64,000 nucleotides of DNA from positions 22,612 through 86,611 of the forward strand of contig LNDT01000025.1 of the NCBI GenBank assembly GCA_001464715.1. The letters are read 5' to 3'. This DNA is from Bdellovibrionales bacterium Ga0074137 (GTDB lineage Bacteria > Bdellovibrionota > Bdellovibrionia > Bdellovibrionales > JAMPXM01). Below, in pieces: positions 26,410 through 35,481 of the stretch. The stretch's first letter is position 1; the number at the start of each line of letters is the position of its first letter. The position numbers and the translations under genes were made by a program. Under the pieces are notes generated by a model. That model was given only the letters and a program-made list of their open reading frames with translations. It had not been told where the DNA came from and ran no database searches.

Positions 26410-27239
26410 AAAGTTCGTTGGGTGGCCATTCATCGACATTTCCTTTAGTCATCCTCGGGACTCTTTTTGTGGTGCTCATCGGGAGCGGCTGCGATCAGGG
26501 CCGTGTGATTGATCAGGCGGAACGCCAGCGTGTCATCACGGGGAAAACTCCCGACACTTCGCCGACGGCGGGGCTTTCTATTGGGCGTGACGGAAGTGGA
26601 CTTCTGTCTCGTCAGGGAAAATATTTTTTCACACTCTGGGATACACGAAACGACGCTTTTGCTTCTTATTCGATTGCGCTTGAGTCGCTGCTTCGTCTGG
26701 ATGCGGCTCGCGCTCCTCAGGTTACGACGTCCTTATCTACGTTTGATCTGTCGTGTGCCGAAACTGTCGGTCCTGACTGTATTCGGTGGACTCGAAACCT
26801 GAATCTTACGACGGACGTGTCAGGTGCCCTTCCTTCGATTAATCTTTCGATCACGCTGACGCGAGGGGACCGTTACCAGTTGGAGGGCGATATTGGTGCT
26901 GGTAACCAAGTCATCGCAAATTACGAAACCTTCGACATCGATTTTGTTTTAGGGTTGGTGAGTTCACAGCTGCCGGGCTTTCCTGTCGTGAAGCAAAATT
27001 TCGCCGATGACACGCCGGTTGCTATACTTTCGCAAGGCTGGCTCCTTCTCGACGGTTTCGAAGTTCTGGACGCACTTCTATCTGGGTTTGTTTTTTTTCC
27101 GGTTCCCTCTTACGGGCTTTTTCCAGAAACCGCGACACGGCTGGTTTTGACGCCGACTCGCTGGCAAATTGATCGTCCGTTTTTAAATGTGACAACGGGA
27201 GCTACACAAACGATCAGCTACGTCGTCGAGAAGCTATGA
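26406..27239 (+). CDS. Lipoprotein, unknown function
   Basis: A 277-residue protein starting within the ftsY stop (ATGA). The signal ends in the lipobox IGSGC near residue 30. The mature part is strand-rich and has a Cys pair (DLSCAE, GPDCIRW) likely to be disulfide bonded. No family is recognised. It is coupled (ATGA) to a predicted outer-membrane protein, so the two probably act together in the envelope. Nothing ties them to SRP targeting beyond position. Confidence 0.65.
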   Translation: MKSSLGGHSSTFPLVILGTLFVVLIGSGCDQGRVIDQAERQRVITGKTPDTSPTAGLSIGRDGSGLLSRQGKYFFTLWDTRNDAFASYSIALESLLRLDAARAPQVTTSLSTFDLSCAETVGPDCIRWTRNLNLTTDVSGALPSINLSITLTRGDRYQLEGDIGAGNQVIANYETFDIDFVLGLVSSQLPGFPVVKQNFADDTPVAILSQGWLLLDGFEVLDALLSGFVFFPVPSYGLFPETATRLVLTPTRWQIDRPFLNVTTGATQTISYVVEKL

Positions 27240-28072
27240 GAAGATTCGCGAACTTCTTAAGTGGACTGATACTTCTTAGCCTTTTGTTTTTTTCTTCGTT
27301 GAGCTTGGCTGCGCCTCAGACCCGCCCTTCAAAGATGTCCCGTGCCACATATCTTGGACACAATCTCTCAATATCGACGGAAACTCCGAAGGCTGGCACG
27401 GTAGCTGTCGGCAGCTATCTCCTGGGCTATTCTCCTAGTGATCGTCTTTTGATCGGCACAAGTCCTTGGATGATTTTCGATTACAACACCTACAATGTCG
27501 TCACTCGCTACAACATCATTCGCGACGAATCCGATGAGCTCACGCTGGATGGTGACGACCCCACTGACTCTGGCGGTGCGTTTGATGCCCTGACAGTGCA
27601 AGCCGCGTATATGAAGTCGGGAAATTTCGCGCGCGATTTTTACCGCCAAGAAATCGCGATCGTGTGGCTCACTGGTAAAGTCGCAGTGAATCCGTACTAC
27701 GATTTTTATCTTACTGGAAACTACATGTATTTTTTCGATGAGACGATTCCGTTTTCTTTAAGACGTGAACCTTTCAACGACGAAAAGTACCAATTGTCGC
27801 TGTCATCACTGCACTCGCTCAAAGTGAACGATCTATTTCGAGTTTCTTTGGAGTTTGGAGTGCTGGGACTTCGCTCGAGTTATCCGCAAATCCATTCCGG
27901 CGTGAGCTTTTCACTGACGAAAGGCTCTTATCTGATTCAGCTGGGATTTTCGGTCACTGCGACGCCGTACAATTTTGAAAGGTTTTTGGAGTCGTCGACG
28001 AACGCGAAACCTGAGGGCAACTACTACGACGCGTCTGTGCATCCAGAGATCCAGCTTCAGTATTTTTTTTGA
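27236..28072 (+). CDS. Predicted outer-membrane beta-barrel protein
   Basis: A 278-residue protein overlapping the lipoprotein stop (ATGA). The signal peptide spans about 1-26 (ending SLAAP). Strand-rich alternating segments follow, for example 'AGTVAVGSYLLGYSPSDRLL', 'YNVVTRYNIIRDE' and 'YYDFYLTGNYMYFF'. It ends IQLQYFF, with the terminal aromatic residue typical of barrels folded by BamA. The substrate or partner is unknown. Confidence 0.7.
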   Translation: MRRFANFLSGLILLSLLFFSSLSLAAPQTRPSKMSRATYLGHNLSISTETPKAGTVAVGSYLLGYSPSDRLLIGTSPWMIFDYNTYNVVTRYNIIRDESDELTLDGDDPTDSGGAFDALTVQAAYMKSGNFARDFYRQEIAIVWLTGKVAVNPYYDFYLTGNYMYFFDETIPFSLRREPFNDEKYQLSLSSLHSLKVNDLFRVSLEFGVLGLRSSYPQIHSGVSFSLTKGSYLIQLGFSVTATPYNFERFLESSTNAKPEGNYYDASVHPEIQLQYFF

Positions 28073-28082
28073 GAGAGCCACT

Positions 28083-28098
28083 GCCGTCTCTCGACGGC
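28083..28098. terminator. Small hairpin between convergent genes
   Basis: GCCGTC-TCTC-GACGGC is a perfect 6-bp stem in the 43-base gap between the convergent genes ending at 28072 and 28116. There is no T-run on either side, so its action as a terminator is uncertain. Confidence 0.4.
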
Positions 28099-28115
28099 GA
28101 GATGAGACACCGCCA

Positions 28116-29087
28116 CTATTTTCGTATTGAAAATATCCAGTTCAGCGACTCGCGCCAATCAATCATCCGTATCGGCACACCGTGACCGCCGGTATTGAAC
28201 GCAACAAACGCCGTCGGATAGTTTCGATCAGATTTTAAAATCGCGTCGAAATGCGCGACTTGTCCTGCGAAAGAAGCCAACGAGTCCTTGGTCCCTTGAG
28301 TGAACAAGATCGGGACTCGACGCTGAAGAAGAGCGGACCGTAGCACGGTCGCATCGGAGGACGTTCCCATCAACATCATGCCGTCTAAATTGTCTGCGGC
28401 ACTTTCAAGTTTTGCGACGTTCGAACATACAAAGGCGCCGCTCGAGGCGCAGGCCAAAACGATTCGTGCCGACGGCGAAGTTTTTCGAATGTGTAAAATG
28501 AGTGCGAGTACTTCTTCAGCTCCCGAGGGTTTCATCAGCTCACGTACGGTGGGCGAATAATATACGCCGGCGTTTTGGACGGCGAGATTTTTTAAGCGAT
28601 TGAAGTTTCCGCTGAAGGTCCAATCGTTCACGCCAAGATCCCGCGTCCCGTTGGAGCCGTGGATGAAAATCACAGCGAATGCCGCGTTGGACGCGCGGCC
28701 AACTTCAAATGTCTCAAGAGTTCGATTTCCTTGAGCTGAGGAAATTTTCAAATTGAACTCGCGCTGCTCTTTTAGCGGCAAAAGTTCGACATACGCCGGA
28801 TTCGCTTTTTTGACAGGAATCGAGTCGCGAAGATCGATGTCGCGTTTTTCATTGTAATCGTAAACTTTCAGAAGCCCGTCATGGCTTTCGGAGACGAGGG
28901 CTTTATGGGCAAAGAGATCGTCTTTGAAGGGCTTCAGCACCAAGGGGACGGCCGTTTGCGTCATAGCCGACGAAGTCGACGCCAGGGTCAAGATTGCGGC
29001 CAAAAACACGATCGGGGACCTTAGGGCGAAGATCGATCGAAACACCAGTTTCCGTAAAGACGGGCTCACGGCCGTAAATTTGATCAT
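28116..29087 (-). CDS. Exported alpha/beta-hydrolase-like protein
   Basis: About 323 residues if started at ATG 29087; an in-frame ATG at 29132 is also possible and neither has a clear ribosome-binding site. A signal peptide (LAAILTLASTSSA) follows a basic lead. Features of the alpha/beta hydrolase fold: 'AVIFIHGSNGTRDLG' (oxyanion strand-loop), a nucleophile-elbow candidate CASSGAF instead of GxSxG, an Asp in 'QGTKDSLASF', and His in TGGHGVP near the C-terminus. The altered elbow leaves activity uncertain. It is probably periplasmic. Confidence 0.65.
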   Translation of the reverse strand: MIKFTAVSPSLRKLVFRSIFALRSPIVFLAAILTLASTSSAMTQTAVPLVLKPFKDDLFAHKALVSESHDGLLKVYDYNEKRDIDLRDSIPVKKANPAYVELLPLKEQREFNLKISSAQGNRTLETFEVGRASNAAFAVIFIHGSNGTRDLGVNDWTFSGNFNRLKNLAVQNAGVYYSPTVRELMKPSGAEEVLALILHIRKTSPSARIVLACASSGAFVCSNVAKLESAADNLDGMMLMGTSSDATVLRSALLQRRVPILFTQGTKDSLASFAGQVAHFDAILKSDRNYPTAFVAFNTGGHGVPIRMIDWRESLNWIFSIRK

Positions 29088-29324
29088 ACCCGGAATAGAG
29101 CATGAACAGAGCCATAGCCGCGGTCTGACCATTCATTTCTGGTGACCGTGGGTCCAAGACAGGGCCGTAAAACTGTCACTTTGGGTGCCGTTCAGAGGCG
29201 CATTTCGGGGCGCTACCGGAGTTATAAACTGGGTTGAGCGGGGCTCTCGATCCGCCGGAAATCATTCAGAAATTACACGTAAAGTGCTCGTAAAATCCAA
29301 AATCTGTGATTACTATTCAAGCTG

Positions 29325-29741
29325 ATGGCTGGACTGACTCCGACACAGAAAACTGCATTGAAAAACCGAACGGACCGCATGACTGCGAACCGAGGCTCTT
29401 CCGTGCGATCTGGTGCCGAAGCCTCTCCCGGTTCTGAGAGCGTCGCTCAATCCAAAGATTTAAGCACTCAGGTGTCGATCGCGGGCGTTCCCCTCAGACT
29501 GAAATCTTCACACGACTTAGAAACAGTGAACGAACTTGTGCGCATGGTGGACGAAAAAATCCGTCAAGCCCTTCCTCTGACAAAAACAGGTTCAATTCAA
29601 AATGCTTCGATCTTGGCTGCGCTCAACATGGCCGAGGAACTGCTGCTTTTAAAGCGGCGGGCCCTTGAGCTGGTTGATGGCCTCGAAGCTCGTTTGTCTC
29701 GCGTGACTGAAGATCTGGAGAAGTCCGGCCCGACAGCGTAA
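29325..29741 (+). CDS. zapA: Cell division protein ZapA
   Basis: A 138-residue protein. After a Ser/Arg-rich N-terminal extension of about 45 residues, the ZapA fold begins: VSIAGVPLRLKSS, then 'LETVNELVRMVDEKIRQ' and a long coiled coil with NASILAALNMAEELL. ZapA cross-links FtsZ filaments at the division site. Neighbour evidence agrees: 19 bases downstream is the 5-formyltetrahydrofolate cyclo-ligase gene, the usual partner. There is no room between them for the 6S RNA found there in gammaproteobacteria. Confidence 0.9.
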   Translation: MAGLTPTQKTALKNRTDRMTANRGSSVRSGAEASPGSESVAQSKDLSTQVSIAGVPLRLKSSHDLETVNELVRMVDEKIRQALPLTKTGSIQNASILAALNMAEELLLLKRRALELVDGLEARLSRVTEDLEKSGPTA

Positions 29742-29760
29742 CGACGCTTTTGGGAGACTT

Positions 29761-30357
29761 GTGACTGAGAAAACCGAGTGGCGAAGCGAAATGCGGCGCC
29801 GACTTAAAATTATCACTTCTGACAAATCACGTCTTCGTGTCGAACGTGAAGCACGCCTGGCTCAGGCTCTGAACCGCATCGTCGACGCGCGTCCGGGCCT
29901 TTGGCTCTCCTTTTCACCTTTGGCCACCGAGCCTCAGTTCGTTATTCAAAGCCAAAAAACCACCTTGGCTTATCCGCGGATCTCGTCGGCTAAAGACGCT
30001 CCATCGCTCAGCTTTTATTTTTCCAAAGATGGGTCGGCCCCATGGGCGGTTCATTCGTCGGGGATACGGGAACCTGACACGCGCGATGCGCGGTGGAGTG
30101 TGGTCGCGACGGGTTCGCCCGGAGTGGTGCGCGGCGCTTTGATTCCTGGGCTTGGTTTTGACCGACGATTGCGACGGCTTGGTCGCGGCGCCGGGTTTTA
30201 TGATCGGTTTTTAAAGGGCAGTCAGTTTACAAAAGTGGGCGTCGGGTTTTCGGAGCAAGTTGCTGACGAAATTCCGAGTGAGCCTCACGACATCGACCTC
30301 GATGGTCTTGTAACAGATCGTGAAGTGATCTGGAACATGACGTCGAGCTCGATTTAA
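29761..30357 (+). CDS. 5-formyltetrahydrofolate cyclo-ligase
   Basis: A 198-residue enzyme (YgfA/Fau family) converting 5-formyl-THF + ATP to 5,10-methenyl-THF. It starts at GTG 29761 with GGGAG upstream. Seen motifs are an N-terminal basic helix (EMRRRLKIIT), 'GALIPGLGFDRRLRRLGRGAGFYDRFL' split over the nucleotide-binding loop (Gly-Arg-Gly near residue 140), and a C-terminal EIPSEPHDIDLD close to the family's PxxxHDxxxD ending. Cytoplasmic. Confidence 0.92.
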   Translation: MTEKTEWRSEMRRRLKIITSDKSRLRVEREARLAQALNRIVDARPGLWLSFSPLATEPQFVIQSQKTTLAYPRISSAKDAPSLSFYFSKDGSAPWAVHSSGIREPDTRDARWSVVATGSPGVVRGALIPGLGFDRRLRRLGRGAGFYDRFLKGSQFTKVGVGFSEQVADEIPSEPHDIDLDGLVTDREVIWNMTSSSI

Positions 30358-30371
30358 GAAAGGCCGAAGCT

Positions 30372-31952
30372 ATGAACGAAGGTGTTGTAATAATGATCGT
30401 TGCACTTGTGGCGGGACTCGCTGCGGGTGCCGTGGCGATGCTTCTCTACCGAAATGCAATGGATGAGAAGACGAAGAAGTCGGCGGCTGATGAAGCCGAA
30501 CGAATCGTGCAAAAAGCCCGCGGCGAATCGCAGCGAATCGACCGTGAAGCGAAGACTCGCGCGAAAGATTTCGAAGCTCGCGCGCGCAAGCAGGCCGAAA
30601 CGGACATTCAAAAGCAAAAAGAAAAGCTGGTGAAGGAAGAGAAGGCGTTGGCCGACCGCGAAGTTCGCATGGACAAAGAAGCTCAGACGAAAGAGCAAGA
30701 GCTGCAAGCTCGACTTCAGGAGATCGCCGGACGCGATGAAAAAGTAAAAATCGCCGAGAAAAAGTTGATGGACTTGGAAGCCGCAGCCGCAAATCAGGCC
30801 GATGAGCTGAAATCTCGTCTCGAGCAAGTTTCAAAGCTCACTCAAGCCGAAGCCAAAAAAGAAATGATCGAGGCCTTGACTGAGGATGCCAAGATTGAAG
30901 CGTCGAAAAAGGCACAAGAGATCGAAGAGCGCGCCGTGGGCGAAGCTCAAGAAAAAGCGCGTCGAACAATTGCTGTGGCTTTGGCCCGTTACGCGAGCGA
31001 ATTCACATCGGAACGCACAGTAACGGTCATCAATCTTCCCAGTGAAGATATGAAGGGTAAAATTATCGGCCGCGAAGGGCGAAATATTCGTGCTCTCGAA
31101 GCGGCTTGCGGCGTCGATTTGATTGTCGATGAAACTCCCGAAGCGGTTGTCATTTCTTCGTTCGATCCCGTTCGTCGCGAAGTCGCAAGAAAAGCACTTG
31201 AGAAATTGATGGAAGACGGCCGCGTTCACCCCGCGCGAATCGAAGAAGTCATCGATAAGGTTAAAAAAGATCTTTTTAAGTCCATCAAAGACGATGGTGA
31301 AAAAGCGGCGTTTGATCTTGGGCTTCACGGTCTTCATCCAGAGATCACTAAAGTTTTAGGCGGGCTTAAATACCGTCATGCTCAGTCGCAAAATATTCTC
31401 GAGCACTCCATGGAAGTGGCTCACCTAGCCGGCATGATGGCGGGGGAGCTTGGTGAAGATGTGAAGCGTGCACGCAGGGCGGGTATTCTTCACGATATTG
31501 GTAAAGGTCTTGAGCACACCATCGAAGGTTCGCACGCGATGGTCGGCGCTGATTTCGTAAAAAAGTTTGGCGAGCACGAATCGGTGGTTCACGCGATTCG
31601 CGCCCATCACGACGAAGAAAAGCCGAGCACTGTTTTGGCCTTCATCGTTCAGGCAGCGAACATTATTTCGAATTCGCGTCCCGGAGCGAAACGTCAGTCC
31701 ATCGACGCTTACGTGCGCCGCATGGAAGATCTTGAATCGATTGGTAACTCGTTTGACGGTGTGATCCGAACGTTCGCTGTTCAGGCTGGAAAGGAAGTTC
31801 GTGTTCTGGTCGAAGCGTCGCGCGTGACGGACGATCAGGCGCAAATGCTTTCCTATGACATCGCTCGCAAGATCGAACGTGAGATGAGTCACCCAGGTCA
31901 AGTTCAAGTCACTGTTGTGCGTGAAGTTCGCGTTGTCGAGCACGCGCGCTAG
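30372..31952 (+). CDS. rny: Ribonuclease Y
   Basis: A 526-residue membrane-anchored endoribonuclease starting mRNA decay. It has an N-terminal transmembrane helix (about 5-27), a charged coiled coil (about 30-205), a KH domain with KGKIIGREGRNIRALE near 235, and an HD domain with HDIGKG near 374 and 'HAIRAHHDEEKP' holding the metal-binding histidines. The length is usual (about 520). The gene is 14 bases after the cyclo-ligase gene and 9 before tyrS, so zapA through the ferredoxin gene probably form one operon. Confidence 0.97.
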   Translation: MNEGVVIMIVALVAGLAAGAVAMLLYRNAMDEKTKKSAADEAERIVQKARGESQRIDREAKTRAKDFEARARKQAETDIQKQKEKLVKEEKALADREVRMDKEAQTKEQELQARLQEIAGRDEKVKIAEKKLMDLEAAAANQADELKSRLEQVSKLTQAEAKKEMIEALTEDAKIEASKKAQEIEERAVGEAQEKARRTIAVALARYASEFTSERTVTVINLPSEDMKGKIIGREGRNIRALEAACGVDLIVDETPEAVVISSFDPVRREVARKALEKLMEDGRVHPARIEEVIDKVKKDLFKSIKDDGEKAAFDLGLHGLHPEITKVLGGLKYRHAQSQNILEHSMEVAHLAGMMAGELGEDVKRARRAGILHDIGKGLEHTIEGSHAMVGADFVKKFGEHESVVHAIRAHHDEEKPSTVLAFIVQAANIISNSRPGAKRQSIDAYVRRMEDLESIGNSFDGVIRTFAVQAGKEVRVLVEASRVTDDQAQMLSYDIARKIEREMSHPGQVQVTVVREVRVVEHAR

Positions 31953-31961
31953 GAGAGAGCT

Positions 31962-33221
31962 ATGAGTTCTTCTTTGACGAAAGCGACACCGAACGAGCAG
32001 CTGGCGGAGCTCAAGCGAGGGGTCGTTGACCTAATTTCGGAACCCGATCTTCTTAAGAAGCTCGAGAGTTCGTACAAAAATTCAAAACCTTTGATCGTGA
32101 AGCTGGGCGCTGATCCGTCGAGGCCGGATCTTCATCTTGGCCACGGTGTTGTTATCGAAAAGCTGAGGGCCTTTCAGGATTTTGGTCATGAGGTTCGGTT
32201 CCTGATCGGAGACTTCACGGGAATGATTGGCGATCCGTCCGGAAGAAATGAAGCTCGCCCGGCGCTGACGCGTGAAGAAGTTGTGCTCAACTCGAAAACT
32301 TATGAGCGCCAGATTTTTAAAATTCTGGATCCAGAGAAAACTAAAATTGTTCATAACTCATCATGGTTGGATCGCCTGACACCGGTTGAGTTTATTAAAG
32401 TCTCGTCTCAATACACTGTGGCCCGAATGCTTGAACGCGATGATTTTTCAAAGCGCTACAAAAGTGGGTTGCCGATCGCTGTGCACGAATTTTTGTATCC
32501 GCTCATGCAGGGGTATGACTCGGTCGCTCTTAAAGCGGACGTCGAAATCGGCGGAACGGATCAGCTTTTTAATTTGATGGTCGGTCGCGATCTGCAAAAG
32601 TCCTACAATCAGGCGCCACAGGTTGTTCTGACCATGCCGCTTCTTGAAGGGCTTGATGGCGTTAATAAAATGTCTAAGTCGCTCGATAATTATATCGGTT
32701 TCGACGATAGCCCGCGCGATATGTTCGGAAAAACAATGCGTGTTTCGGATCCGCTTATGCTTCGGTACTATGAGCTTGCGACCCACGTACCAGCGTCTGA
32801 GATTGAAAAGATGCGAAAGCAAATGGCTTTGCCAAAAGATCAGGGCGGTGTGAATCCTCGGGACTTCAAAGTTCGCTTGGCGCAAACAATCGTCAGTCGT
32901 TTTCACGGCGAAGCCGCCGGGAAAGCGGCCGTCGAAGAATTCGAACGCCTTTTTGTTCGCAAAGATGGCGTGCCGGATGACATGGAAGAAAAAGTCGTCC
33001 CTGCGTCCCGCGTTCAGGGCGAAATCGATGTTGCCGGTTTCTTGAAAGAGCTGGGCGCTGTGGCGTCGACGACCGATGCGAGACGTCTGATCGACACGGG
33101 AAGTGTTCTTTTTGGTGATGCACCGATTCGCAGCGTGAAAGCGTCGCTCAATTTGAAAGCCGGGACCGAAGTCGTTCTCAAAGTCGGTAAGAAAAAATTC
33201 TTCAAACTGAAGGTGACCTAA
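31962..33221 (+). CDS. tyrS: Tyrosyl-tRNA synthetase
   Basis: A 419-residue class I synthetase with AGGAG before ATG 31962. The HIGH-type motif is HLGH near residue 57 and KMSKS near 236. The '[16 protein letters not shown]' signature binds tyrosine. The C-terminal S4 RNA-binding domain (about 355-419) is intact. The form with HLGH and an insertion is the TyrZ-like bacterial subgroup. The gene is followed after one base by the ferredoxin-like gene. Confidence 0.96.
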   Translation: MSSSLTKATPNEQLAELKRGVVDLISEPDLLKKLESSYKNSKPLIVKLGADPSRPDLHLGHGVVIEKLRAFQDFGHEVRFLIGDFTGMIGDPSGRNEARPALTREEVVLNSKTYERQIFKILDPEKTKIVHNSSWLDRLTPVEFIKVSSQYTVARMLERDDFSKRYKSGLPIAVHEFLYPLMQGYDSVALKADVEIGGTDQLFNLMVGRDLQKSYNQAPQVVLTMPLLEGLDGVNKMSKSLDNYIGFDDSPRDMFGKTMRVSDPLMLRYYELATHVPASEIEKMRKQMALPKDQGGVNPRDFKVRLAQTIVSRFHGEAAGKAAVEEFERLFVRKDGVPDDMEEKVVPASRVQGEIDVAGFLKELGAVASTTDARRLIDTGSVLFGDAPIRSVKASLNLKAGTEVVLKVGKKKFFKLKVT

Positions 33222-33222
33222 C

Positions 33223-34053
33223 GTGAAAGTGAAGTTCGTACCTCAGAACGTAGAGTTTGAAATTAAGCCTGGCGAAAGTGTCATGCACTTGGCCGAAGAC
33301 AATGGCCTTTACGTAAAATCTGTTTGTCGGGGAGTCCCGTCGTGTGCCGAGTGCCGCGTCCGTATTGTCGAAGGTGAGACGAATGTGTTTGCGCCGGTCG
33401 CCGCTGAACTGGCCTTGGTCGGATCCGGATGGTTTATCGATCGTCGTCGCCTGGCGTGTCAGCTTCAGTGCATCGGTGATGTAACGATTGATATGAGCGA
33501 ACAGCTGGCGAAGCAGCAAGGTCTTATCGGCGGACGAAAAGCGAAAGCTGCGAAGGCTCTTGGCGACCGTGTTGAAGACGAAACAGTGATTCGCGAGAGC
33601 ACCAGTGGGCCACGTTCCGGTGGTCGCAGTGATGCACGTGGAGAAAGCAGAAATCGTTCGAATGAGAAGTTCGACGACGAAGCTTCGGACGAGACGTCCG
33701 AAGAGTCTGGTCAGGATTCTGGCCAAGCTTCTGGCCAGTCCTCTGGCGCCACGTCTGGCGCTACTTTTAAAGGCGCACCAAAAAATCCGCGCGTTATTGC
33801 TCCGCGGCCCAATACAGAACCGCGCGCAGCGATCAGCCCAACGGCCATTGTCTCGGGTGGCGCTGCTGGAAGCGTTCCTGGAGGCACCTCTGGAATTTCT
33901 CCTGGGCGTATCGAGCCGCGGCCTCAGGGGGGACCAGTTCCTGTTGGCGACCCACGGAGTTCCAATGAGAAGTCGCCAGGAGGACCTGCTGGAGGACCCT
34001 CGGGAGAAAATCGCGGCGGTGGCGGGCGTTCTCGTCGCGGACGACGGCGCTAA
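33223..34053 (+). CDS. 2Fe-2S ferredoxin-domain protein with long disordered basic tail
   Basis: A 276-residue protein from GTG 33223, one base after tyrS. Residues 1-95 are a plant-type ferredoxin fold with C35-x5-C41-x2-C44 and C79, the four 2Fe-2S ligands. Residues about 100-276 have no fold: first SG/SGQ repeats (SGQDSGQASGQSSGATSGA), then Pro/Gly-rich, ending in GGGGRSRRGRRR. The tail resembles RGG-type nucleic-acid-binding regions. Electron transfer in the first part is established for the family; a link to RNA through the tail is inference. Confidence 0.8.
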   Translation: MKVKFVPQNVEFEIKPGESVMHLAEDNGLYVKSVCRGVPSCAECRVRIVEGETNVFAPVAAELALVGSGWFIDRRRLACQLQCIGDVTIDMSEQLAKQQGLIGGRKAKAAKALGDRVEDETVIRESTSGPRSGGRSDARGESRNRSNEKFDDEASDETSEESGQDSGQASGQSSGATSGATFKGAPKNPRVIAPRPNTEPRAAISPTAIVSGGAAGSVPGGTSGISPGRIEPRPQGGPVPVGDPRSSNEKSPGGPAGGPSGENRGGGGRSRRGRRR

Positions 34054-34077
34054 ATCATTAGTCGATCACGGCCATTT

Positions 34078-34572
34078 TTAAAATTCGTCAGAAGCTGGCT
34101 GTCTTTGCGGTTTCGGTTTCGCGCGAACCGTAATTTCTGGAAGCACTCCGGTCATTTCGTAGTTTCTTAAAATCTGCTGTTTCATTTCTTCAGGAATATT
34201 CATCGCATTGATTCTATCAAGGGCTGTTAAGTCTTCGGTGCCAGTGGCGTGCACCACAGCGACGACTTCAGTTTCCAGAGCACTCTCTGGAGCCTCTAAA
34301 TCCTTACGGGCTTTCGCGTCCGATTCAAGGCTTCCGCCGGACAAGGTTTTCATAAGCCCCATCGCGCCTCGGTTTGATTTGCGTGCCTCGGCTTCGATCA
34401 GGTGCACGGGCATGGTGGGATTCGCGGTCCGAATTCGGATCGTTTCAAGAGTCGTCGCAATGTGACCGATACCCCCTTTTTCTTTGAAGAGGGTCTCTAG
34501 TCCAAGGGCTGTGGCCCCCAGCGTGACGACAATCAGTGCGGCGTACATAACGATCACTTTTACGATTCTCAT
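34078..34572 (-). CDS. Single-span membrane protein, unknown function
   Basis: About 164 residues from ATG 34572 (a TTG at 34608 would add 12 residues; neither has a clear ribosome-binding site). A membrane helix spans about 3-24 and the rest would be periplasmic. It contains a 'TMPVHLIEAEARKSNRGAMG' stretch and a helical C-terminal part with MNIPEEMKQQILRNYEMTGVLPE, ending in a basic KPKPQRQP run. No family is recognised. It is convergent with the ferredoxin gene. Confidence 0.55.
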   Translation of the reverse strand: MRIVKVIVMYAALIVVTLGATALGLETLFKEKGGIGHIATTLETIRIRTANPTMPVHLIEAEARKSNRGAMGLMKTLSGGSLESDAKARKDLEAPESALETEVVAVVHATGTEDLTALDRINAMNIPEEMKQQILRNYEMTGVLPEITVRAKPKPQRQPASDEF

Positions 34573-34719
34573 AATATTTGAATCGGAAGATTGCCCCGAA
34601 AATTTCAATGCTTCTCAAACTGAGACAAACAAGTCGTGCTATATGAGTCACCTAATGACGGAAGACTAGATATCGGATAACAGTGGTCGGATATTGGCTA
34701 AATTGGAGTGTTAACAGCG

Positions 34720-35469
34720 ATGAAAAAACTGATCGTCCTTCGCCACGGCGAGAGCACCTGGAATAAAGAGAATCGCTTCACGGGTTGGAAAGACGTGGGT
34801 CTGTCCGAACTCGGCCGCGAAGAAGCGATTCGCGCTGGAAAAATTCTTCGCGCTGAAAAATTTGAATTCGACTGCGCTTTCACGTCGGTATTGAAACGAG
34901 CGATCCATACATTAGATTCTGTTTTGACCGAACTCGACACTTCGTGGATTCCGGTTGAAAAGTCGTGGCGTTTGAACGAACGGCATTACGGCGCGCTCAC
35001 GGGTTTAAACAAGGCCGAAACGGCCGCCAAGCACGGCGATGAGCAAGTAAAAATATGGCGGCGAAGTTTTGCGACCGCTCCGCCACCACTTTCAAAGGAT
35101 TCCCCGGATCACCCGATCAATGATCGTCGGTATTCTTCGGTGCCTCGTGAACTTTTGCCCGATGGCGAGTCGCTGAAAACGACGATCGACCGCGTTCTCC
35201 CGTTCTGGAACGAAACGATCGCGAAGTCTATTCTCAGCGGACAAAGGGTGATTGTCGCGGCTCACGGAAATTCCATCCGAGCTCTTTTAAAACATCTCGA
35301 AAATCTTTCTGAGAGTGCAGTTCTGGAACTTAATATTCCGACAGCAGTTCCTCTCGAACTGACTCTCACGGATGATCTTAAGTTTGTGTCGAAACGCTAC
35401 TTGGGAGACGCTGCCGAAATCGAAAAGTCGATGCACGCTGTCGCTCATCAAGGGTCTTCGAAAAAATAG
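34720..35469 (+). CDS. gpmA: 2,3-bisphosphoglycerate-dependent phosphoglycerate mutase
   Basis: A 249-residue glycolytic enzyme interconverting 3- and 2-phosphoglycerate. ATG 34720 is chosen over GTG 34708, since GGAG lies 11 bases upstream and the family starts [13 protein letters not shown]. The phospho-His motif LRHGE has His9. '[13 protein letters not shown]' and '[13 protein letters not shown]' with the second His are intact. Length matches E. coli GpmA (about 250). hemB follows after 12 bases. Confidence 0.95.
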   Translation: MKKLIVLRHGESTWNKENRFTGWKDVGLSELGREEAIRAGKILRAEKFEFDCAFTSVLKRAIHTLDSVLTELDTSWIPVEKSWRLNERHYGALTGLNKAETAAKHGDEQVKIWRRSFATAPPPLSKDSPDHPINDRRYSSVPRELLPDGESLKTTIDRVLPFWNETIAKSILSGQRVIVAAHGNSIRALLKHLENLSESAVLELNIPTAVPLELTLTDDLKFVSKRYLGDAAEIEKSMHAVAHQGSSKK

Positions 35470-35481
35470 GAGATATCACCG

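Noticed and set aside
29742..29760. Possible 6S RNA between zapA and the cyclo-ligase gene
   Set aside because: Only 19 bases separate the genes.
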